NCBI GenBank assembly: GCA_903929925.1
Contig: CAIYWO010000164.1
Location: forward strand, 1 to 5,832
Source: an uncultured beta proteobacterium
Lineage (GTDB): Bacteria; Pseudomonadota; Gammaproteobacteria; Burkholderiales; Burkholderiaceae_B
Length of the DNA: 5,832 nucleotides
Reading direction: 5' to 3'
Program-made: the position numbers and the translations under genes
Shown: positions 1 through 4,501 of the stretch, in pieces
Numbering within the stretch: position 1 is the stretch's first letter
How the letters are laid out: each line of letters starts with the position of its first letter
The notes under the pieces: model-generated
What the model was told of the DNA's origin: nothing
Databases searched by the model: none
Seen by the model: only the letters and a program-made list of their open reading frames with translations

Positions 1-944
1 GCCATCGCAGCGCAGGAGCTATCAAAACCGTAGAGAGGAAGAATATCGAGCTCGCCTAACAGGAACGTTGTTGGACGCGTAGCGAGTCGTTCTTTGAGCT
101 TCTCAGTTGACACCTCACGTGCCGCGCCAACCCGATTGTCCAGGCCGTAGGGCCAACTATTAAAATTTGTACACCCTTGCGCATCGGAAAAGGGCATGAA
201 CGCAGGTTGAGGCTTTGCGGCTGGAGCTGGCAGATAGCCCGGGGCAGCCGCACTGACATTGTCTGGAACCGCCGATCGCGTCGGCCGTAAGGCGTCAGGA
301 TAGGTGTAAGAGGATGGATTTCCGATTACATAGGAAATCTCAATATTTTTTTCTTTACGTAGCTGTTCATGTATGTGGTTACTCATCTGATAGCGACCAA
401 CATACTGTCCTCCCGCCGAGTGTCCCGCAATGACGATCGTACGTAAGTTAGGAAAAACCTTACGATCTGCCAGACGCCAAATAACGGCATCCATGAAATC
501 GAACGAATTCAATTTCTTTGCGGAAGGCGTTGCTTGCTCGCCGCCACTTCTCCAGCTTTCGGGGCCGAGACAAACCCAGCCAACCTCATTCACAGCGAGC
601 TTGTCGCGGCAACTCCTTCCCTCATTGGAGGCGAACCGAGGGGAAATCACTAATGTGTTTTGTAATGCATCGGCTAAGAATGTGCCGGCTAGCGCATGCC
701 GGAAATATCCGTCCGCGTTCCGACCTTGGCCGTGAATCACAATAACAGCATGCTCAATGCCTTCGTTACGTGCACTCAGGGCATGCGTGCGGTAAATGAG
801 AGCGCGCTGCTGATTGTCATCAAGGGCTACCCATTCGGCACATCGTTCATCTGCGTAGCGACAAGGTGTGTTTACTTGGCTGTGTGCTGCCACGACAGAA
901 AAACAGCCTAACAAACCCATGAACAAACGAAACCGAATCGACAT
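1..944 (-). CDS. Exported alpha/beta-hydrolase (serine esterase-like), C-terminus cut off by window edge
   Basis: Reading the minus strand from ATG at 944 gives an open frame of 314 codons that reaches position 1 without a stop, so the gene continues outside the window. The N-terminus (MSIRFRLFMGLLG..., residues 1-22) is a signal peptide: R4 and R6, a hydrophobic core, and likely cleavage near AHS-Q (22/23). An early LLGC (11-14) is a poor lipobox. The alpha/beta-hydrolase fold shows as VIVIHGQGRN (67-76, oxyanion-hole strand and HG), the nucleophile elbow GHSAGG (174-179, Ser176), and LLGELDILP (295-303), where Asp300 is the likely acid. The catalytic His should lie in the missing part. Several Cys (28, 35, 112, 125, 258, 311) would suit periplasmic disulfides. 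The substrate is unknown; an ester of an organic or aromatic acid is possible. It is transcribed divergently from the aconitase X operon, so joint regulation is plausible but unproven. No strong Shine-Dalgarno precedes the start. Confidence 0.85.
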   Translation of the reverse strand, partial: MSIRFRLFMGLLGCFSVVAAHSQVNTPCRYADERCAEWVALDDNQQRALIYRTHALSARNEGIEHAVIVIHGQGRNADGYFRHALAGTFLADALQNTLVISPRFASNEGRSCRDKLAVNEVGWVCLGPESWRSGGEQATPSAKKLNSFDFMDAVIWRLADRKVFPNLRTIVIAGHSAGGQYVGRYQMSNHIHEQLRKEKNIEISYVIGNPSSYTYPDALRPTRSAVPDNVSAAAPGYLPAPAAKPQPAFMPFSDAQGCTNFNSWPYGLDNRVGAAREVSTEKLKERLATRPTTFLLGELDILPLYGFDSSCAAM

Positions 945-1055
945 GGCGAAATATACCTAGCGGTTAGTGACAACCAATAATAACCTTAAGAGATACACAG
1001 TACCCCGATCCTTACGTGTTCAGAAACGTAGTTTTTCAGTTAAATTCGATAGCAT

Positions 1056-1084
1056 ATCAACCAGTCAATTTAGAACTGGATAAT
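1056..1084. promoter_or_regulatory. Candidate operator: imperfect palindrome upstream of aconitase X
   Basis: CCAGT (1061-1065) and ACTGG (1075-1079) form a perfect 5-bp inverted repeat around a 9-base AT-rich spacer. Symmetry extends outward with A1056/T1084, T1057/A1083 and A1059/T1081 matching, giving eight matches in ten arm positions. The right arm overlaps a GATAAT -10-like hexamer (1079-1084). A dimeric repressor or a LysR/GntR/IclR-type regulator could bind here. No regulator gene is in the window, so the binding protein is unknown and the assignment rests on symmetry and position alone. Confidence 0.35.
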
Positions 1085-1101
1085 CGTGACGATAAAAAAA
1101 T

Positions 1102-1106
1102 AGGGG
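1102..1106 (+). promoter_or_regulatory. Ribosome binding site that decides the aconitase X start
   Basis: AGGGG lies five bases before GTG 1112. The upstream in-frame GTG at 1016 has no Shine-Dalgarno at a usable distance. The site therefore favours the start at 1112, which also gives the N-terminus usual for the family (MLLTDEE...). Confidence 0.6.
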
Positions 1107-1111
1107 TAAGC

Positions 1112-2353
1112 GTGTTACTGACCGATGAAGAGACAAAAATGCTGAGTGGCGATAGAGGCCCAGCTGTCCAAAAAGCCATGGAAATCCTGGTTGCACTAGG
1201 CGAAAGTTTCGGCGCAGAGCGCCTTCTTCCTGTCAATAATGTACACATGGCCGGCTCTTCTGTGCTGGTAGCCGAAGAGGCCGGTACGCGCTTCGTGGAA
1301 GACATACGCAAGCAAGGCGGAAAGTTTGTCACGCGCGTAACAACCAACCCGACGGCCGTCGACCCCAGCCAGTGGAAGGAAATCGGCATTCCGGAGTCCG
1401 ACAGCACACTGCAGGTGCGTCTGACAGGCGCCTACGCGGGCATGGGAGCCAACACCTGTAACACCTGTATCCCCTATCTTGTCGGCAATATGCCACGCTT
1501 CGGCGAACACATGGCTTGGGGCGAGTCCTCTGCGGTTGTATTCGCTAACTCAGTGTGCGGTGCGAGAACCAACCGCGAGGGTGGACCAAGCGCCTTGGCG
1601 ACCGCACTCACCGGCCGCACACCCGCGTATGGGTTCCACCTCCCCGAAAACCGGTATGGGAGCTTTTTGATTAATGTCGAAGCGCCAATGCGCGATATGA
1701 CTGACTACGGAACGCTAGGCTTTTTTGCGGGCAAGATTGCCGGTCAAGACACTCCGGTCTTTGCAGGACTGCCCAGCAACCCAACGTTGGAAGATCTCAA
1801 AGCGCTGAGCGCTGCGCTTGCCGCTTCCGGCGCAGTCAGTATGTTTCATGCCGTGGGAGTCACGCCGGAAGCCCCGACCATCGACGCAGCCTTCGGTGGT
1901 CGTGCGCCAGCTAAGACTCTTGTTTTTGGAGTTGAAGAGAAAACGCAGGCCGAAAACGCATTAAACAAGGAGCCGTCGGATCACGTGGATTGGATTCTTG
2001 TAGGTTGTCCGAATGCCTCAGTACAGGAAATGCGCGAAGTCGCAGAAGCCCTTGAGGGTAAGAAAGTACACAAAGACGTCGCGCTCTGGGTCACGACAGC
2101 CGGTGCAATGTACGCCATGGCCGAACAAATGGGGTACGTTGATACGATCAAAAAGGCAGGCGGTGTGGTCGTACGCGAGACTTGCCCGTTCCTCGCGCGC
2201 AGCCGAGTCATTGCGCCCAACAAAGGCTATAAAACTCTAACAACTAACTCAGCCAAAATGGCCTTTTATGCACCGGGTCAGTTTGGACTGCCAGCCCACT
2301 ACGGCAATCTTTCGCGGGTCATGCAAGCCGCGATCGACGGCGTCTGGAGATAA
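1112..2353 (+). CDS. Aconitase X (AcnX) large/catalytic subunit, DUF521-type hydro-lyase
   Basis: A cytoplasmic Fe-S hydro-lyase subunit that adds or removes water from a hydroxy acid together with the small subunit next to it. Known family members dehydrate cis-3-hydroxy-L-proline (bacteria) or phosphomevalonate (archaea). Numbered from GTG 1112 (413 aa), family blocks are LLTDEET at the N-terminus, ERLLPVNNVHMAGSS (37-51), NTCIPYLVGNMPRFGEH (117-133), ESSAVVFANSV (138-148), GARTNREGGPSA (150-161) and GRTPAYG (168-174), then VGCPNAS (297-303) and ETCPFLAR (357-364). Cys119, Cys299 and Cys358 are the likely cluster ligands, judged from recalled family patterns. A longer frame from GTG 1016 adds 32 residues but lacks a Shine-Dalgarno, does not look like the family and crosses the candidate operator. 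The next gene starts 5 bases downstream. The fused one-chain form is absent; this is the two-subunit type. The true substrate is unknown. Confidence 0.9.
   Translation: MLLTDEETKMLSGDRGPAVQKAMEILVALGESFGAERLLPVNNVHMAGSSVLVAEEAGTRFVEDIRKQGGKFVTRVTTNPTAVDPSQWKEIGIPESDSTLQVRLTGAYAGMGANTCNTCIPYLVGNMPRFGEHMAWGESSAVVFANSVCGARTNREGGPSALATALTGRTPAYGFHLPENRYGSFLINVEAPMRDMTDYGTLGFFAGKIAGQDTPVFAGLPSNPTLEDLKALSAALAASGAVSMFHAVGVTPEAPTIDAAFGGRAPAKTLVFGVEEKTQAENALNKEPSDHVDWILVGCPNASVQEMREVAEALEGKKVHKDVALWVTTAGAMYAMAEQMGYVDTIKKAGGVVVRETCPFLARSRVIAPNKGYKTLTTNSAKMAFYAPGQFGLPAHYGNLSRVMQAAIDGVWR
2346..2350 (+). promoter_or_regulatory. Ribosome binding site of the small subunit gene
   Basis: GGAGA lies inside the last codons of the large subunit gene, 8 bases before ATG 2359. 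This suggests coupled, roughly equal translation of the two subunits. Confidence 0.6.
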
Positions 2354-2358
2354 GCATA

Positions 2359-2778
2359 ATGAGCATCGCTAAATTAGTACTCCAGGGCCGCAAGATCGTA
2401 AAGGGTAAGGCCAGCGGCGAGGCAGTCGTGACCGGCGAAGCCATTAGCTTCAACGGCGGCGTAGATAACATGACCGGCATCGTCACGGAGCCTGGGCACG
2501 AACTCGAAGGCGTCAATATCGCAGGCAAAGTCCTCGTCTTTCTAACCGGAAAAGGATCCACAGGCGGCTCCTACAAAATTTACGACATGGTCTCAAGAGG
2601 GACAGCGCCTGTCGCGTTTATCCAAGTGAATCCAGAACCCATCACGACTGTTGGTGCCATCATCGGGAATATACCCGTCGTAGCTGGATTAAATGAGAAT
2701 CCAACAACCGCTATTGCGACGGGCGATTTTGTTGAAGTGGATGCAGATGCAGGAAAAGTAGAAGTCACAAAAAAGTGA
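2359..2778 (+). CDS. Aconitase X small subunit (DUF126 swivelling domain)
   Basis: This 139-residue protein is the swivelling-domain partner that closes over the active site of the aconitase X large subunit. Recognisable blocks are the N-terminal beta strand GRKIVKGKASGEAVV (10-24), SFNGGVDNMTG (30-40), the PGHELEGVNIAGKVLVF stretch (45-61), the conserved glycine/serine loop GKGSTGGSY (64-72, with Ser67/Thr68 the likely active-site hydroxyls) and PEPITTVGAIIGNIPVV (92-108). Length agrees with stand-alone members of the family. It follows the large subunit by 5 bases with its own Shine-Dalgarno, so the two form a heteromeric enzyme. A hairpin overlaps its stop codon. The function as a subunit is secure; the substrate of the complex is not. 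Confidence 0.9.
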   Translation: MSIAKLVLQGRKIVKGKASGEAVVTGEAISFNGGVDNMTGIVTEPGHELEGVNIAGKVLVFLTGKGSTGGSYKIYDMVSRGTAPVAFIQVNPEPITTVGAIIGNIPVVAGLNENPTTAIATGDFVEVDADAGKVEVTKK

Positions 2779-2793
2779 TGGCTGGATCATCAC
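2775..2793 (+). terminator. Stem-loop between aconitase X small subunit and Bug gene (weak terminator or processing site)
   Basis: GTGATG (2775-2780) pairs with CATCAC (2788-2793) across a 7-base loop. It overlaps the TGA stop (2776-2778), and the 3' side is followed by ATTAAATTTATT, AT-rich but without an unbroken T run. That is too weak for a full intrinsic terminator. A partial terminator or an mRNA-stabilising or processing hairpin that sets the receptor level apart from the enzyme level is more likely. The opposite strand of this AT-rich tract serves no gene here. Confidence 0.35.
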
Positions 2794-2805
2794 ATTAAAT
2801 TTATT

Positions 2806-2810
2806 AGGAG
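2806..2810 (+). promoter_or_regulatory. Strong ribosome binding site of the Bug receptor gene
   Basis: AGGAG ends 6 bases before ATG 2817. It is the best Shine-Dalgarno in the window, consistent with high expression of a periplasmic receptor. Confidence 0.65.
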
Positions 2811-2816
2811 ATAAAC

Positions 2817-3791
2817 ATGGTGCACTCAAAACTTATTAAAGCTGTCCTTGCCTTATCAAGCTTAGCCTTTGGTCTGTGCGAAGTCGCTCACGCGCAAGCG
2901 TGGCCCACGCGCCCCATCACGATGGTGGTCCCATTTGCAGCAGGTGGCAGCACCGACATTACCGCGCGTATGCTCGCAGAGAAGCTAGGCGGCATTCTGG
3001 GCCAAAACGTTGTAGTGGAAAACAAGACCGGCGCAGGTGGCAATATTGGTGCGGCTGCGGTTGCGCGCTCTGCTCCCGACGGCTACACGATCTTGCTTCA
3101 CACGAGCACACTCACTGCGAACGTCTCCCTCTACAAGAATATGGGACTCAATGTACAGAAAGATCTGGTGCCGGTATCTCAGGTAGCGCTCATCCCGAAC
3201 GTGTTGATGGTGAACAACGACTTTCAAGCAAAAACGCTGAAAGAGTTTGTAGAAGTCGTGAAGCAAAAGAAGGTCGCGATTAATTATGGTTCCTCAGGTA
3301 GTGGCGCTTCAAACCACCTCGCTGGCGTGTTGTTTAACAACATGGTTGGGGGTGATATGGTTCACGTCCCGTACAAAGGTGGCTCACTGGCCAACAACGA
3401 TTTGCTAGCGGGCCAGATACAGGCCGTATTCTCTCCGCTTGTTGAGGTCCTAGGCTTTGTAGATAGCGGAAAACTCAGACCTCTAGCCGTCACAACTAAA
3501 GCGCGTATCGCGAAATTGCCTGATGTGCCCGCTGTCGCTGAAGTCCTTCCTGGTTTTGAAATTGTTTTGTGGAACGGAATTTTTGTTCCAACGGGAACCC
3601 CGAAAGAGATCGTTCAGAAATTGAGCAATGCGGTTCAAGCCGTTCTCCAAGACCCTGCCGTTCTCAAGAAGCTTGCGGAACAGGGCTCGACCCCACTAAA
3701 AAGCAACCCAGACGACTTCAAGAAAGTCATCGATGCAGAAATCGTCAAATGGGGTGATTTGATTAAGATGGCAGGCGCCCGCGTTGACTAA
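2817..3791 (+). CDS. Tripartite tricarboxylate transporter substrate-binding protein (Bug/TctC family)
   Basis: A 324-residue periplasmic receptor that captures a carboxylate and hands it to a TctA/TctB-type membrane transporter. A Sec signal peptide (K5 and K8, hydrophobic 9-20) ends at AHA-Q (26/27). The family pattern is clear: WPTRPITMVVPFAAGGSTD (29-47), VVENKTGAGGNIGAAA (66-81), SAPDGYTILL (85-94), INYGSSGSGASNHL (155-168), VHVPYKGGS (182-190) and SGKLRPLAVTT (217-227). Length is usual for the family. No tctA or tctB gene is present; orphan Bug receptors are common in Burkholderiales and use transporters encoded elsewhere or act as sensors. It sits between aconitase X and an aldolase, so its ligand is probably the substrate of those enzymes, most likely a di- or tricarboxylate or a hydroxy acid. 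The ligand cannot be read from sequence. Confidence 0.93.
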   Translation: MVHSKLIKAVLALSSLAFGLCEVAHAQAWPTRPITMVVPFAAGGSTDITARMLAEKLGGILGQNVVVENKTGAGGNIGAAAVARSAPDGYTILLHTSTLTANVSLYKNMGLNVQKDLVPVSQVALIPNVLMVNNDFQAKTLKEFVEVVKQKKVAINYGSSGSGASNHLAGVLFNNMVGGDMVHVPYKGGSLANNDLLAGQIQAVFSPLVEVLGFVDSGKLRPLAVTTKARIAKLPDVPAVAEVLPGFEIVLWNGIFVPTGTPKEIVQKLSNAVQAVLQDPAVLKKLAEQGSTPLKSNPDDFKKVIDAEIVKWGDLIKMAGARVD

Positions 3792-3810
3792 TGTGCTGCG
3801 CCGCCACAAA

Positions 3811-3817
3811 AAGGAAA
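3811..3817 (+). promoter_or_regulatory. Ribosome binding site of the RraA-like aldolase gene
   Basis: AAGGAAA lies 7 bases before ATG 3825, in the 33-base gap after the Bug gene, and supports this start. Confidence 0.55.
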
Positions 3818-3824
3818 TACAGTC

Positions 3825-4499
3825 ATGAATGCTAAAGATTTTGATACTCAGTTCCGCGCTCGGCTGGATGCCGTTGCGACATCGAATTTGAGTGATGCAC
3901 TCGATCGGGTTGGAATTCCACGGTGCGCCATACACGGCATCATTCCACAATGGGGTCGCACGAAGATCGTGGGTCGCGCGGTGACCATTCGCTTAATCGC
4001 AGCTGGCGCCGTCCCCTCTGGTGCACACTTAGGCGTGGATGCCATCTTCAACAGCGAAGCGGGCGATATCATCGTGATCGACAACCGGGGCGACTTACAC
4101 CACAACTGCTGGGGCGAAATCCTGGCGATGGGTGCAAAGCAGAAAGGTGTATCCGGTGTGGTCGTGGACGGTGCGGTACGGGATGTAGATGCCTGTGAAA
4201 CATTCGATTTTCCTGTTCATGCGCGTGGCACTGTACCGAGCACCGCACGTGGCCGCATCGTGCAAGAAGCCTGGAATATTCCTGTGCGCTTGGGCGACGC
4301 CCCTGTTCGCCCAGGCGATGTCATCGTGGCCGATGTAAATGGCGTGGTGGTGATTCCGATTGAGCGCCTTGCTGAGGTCATTACTGCAGCAGAAGAGATC
4401 ATGGCAAAAGAATTAGCCATGATCGACGCACTGCGTGCTGGGGAATCCATCCTTGAGGTTGATCGACGCTTTAACTACGAACAGATGTTACGCAAGTAA
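3825..4499 (+). CDS. RraA-family protein, likely HMG/CHA-type (4-hydroxy-4-methyl-2-oxoglutarate) aldolase or 2-oxoacid lyase
   Basis: A 224-residue cytoplasmic protein of the RraA/class II pyruvate aldolase fold. Characterised relatives use a divalent metal to cleave 4-hydroxy-4-methyl-2-oxoglutarate or 4-carboxy-4-hydroxy-2-oxoadipate to pyruvate plus a 2-oxoacid, and often decarboxylate oxaloacetate. Visible blocks are TSNLSDALDRVG (19-30), GRAVTIR (50-56), GDIIVIDNRGD (80-90), NCWGEILAMGAKQKG (94-108), GVVVDGAVRDVDA (111-123), FPVHARG (129-135) and PGDVIVADVNGVVVIP (163-178). Arg119-Asp120 is the metal/substrate-binding RD pair, with Gly98 twenty-one residues before the Arg, matching the G-X20-R-D pattern. 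The C-terminal helix has Glu residues (190, 191, 195) that may add to a neighbouring active site. RNase E inhibition is unlikely given the catabolic operon. The stop codon is 2 bases before the next ATG. The lyase class is fairly sure, the substrate is not. Confidence 0.85.
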   Translation: MNAKDFDTQFRARLDAVATSNLSDALDRVGIPRCAIHGIIPQWGRTKIVGRAVTIRLIAAGAVPSGAHLGVDAIFNSEAGDIIVIDNRGDLHHNCWGEILAMGAKQKGVSGVVVDGAVRDVDACETFDFPVHARGTVPSTARGRIVQEAWNIPVRLGDAPVRPGDVIVADVNGVVVIPIERLAEVITAAEEIMAKELAMIDALRAGESILEVDRRFNYEQMLRK

Positions 4500-4501
4500 C
4501 C

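Larger units (their letters stand above)
945..1111. promoter_or_regulatory. Divergent intergenic control region
   Basis: This AT-rich stretch separates the minus-strand hydrolase from the plus-strand aconitase X operon and must carry promoters for both. No pair of -35/-10 boxes with ideal spacing is convincing. Partial matches are GATAAT (1079-1084, plus strand, five of six to TATAAT), TATTAT on the minus strand (982-977) and TTGTCA on the minus strand (973-968). It contains small inverted repeats: GGTT/AACC (962-965 and 972-975), TACGT/ACGTA (1013-1017 and 1026-1030), and the larger dyad listed separately. An open frame from GTG 1016 crosses the right part, but it is better read as non-coding leader. 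Confidence 0.55.

Noticed and set aside
11..18. Apparent frameshift near the left end of the hydrolase gene
   Set aside because: It came from a miscopied reverse complement; on rereading, the frame stays open to position 1.
56..259. Minus-strand 67-residue open frame
   Set aside because: It is in a different frame from the hydrolase on the same strand and overlaps its conserved part; it is a shadow.
430..911. Three overlapping plus-strand open frames (starting at 430, 518 and 696)
   Set aside because: They lie antisense to the continuous minus-strand hydrolase frame, which has a signal peptide and catalytic motifs. Their translations show no recognisable domain.
1057..1510. Minus-strand open frames antisense to aconitase X
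   Set aside because: They mirror the well-conserved AcnX coding sequence and have no family features of their own.
3792..3824. Possible terminator between the Bug and aldolase genes (GTG...CAC around a GC-rich core, then AAAAA)
   Set aside because: Only about three base pairs form, and the A run is on the wrong strand for plus-strand termination; the gap mainly holds a Shine-Dalgarno.
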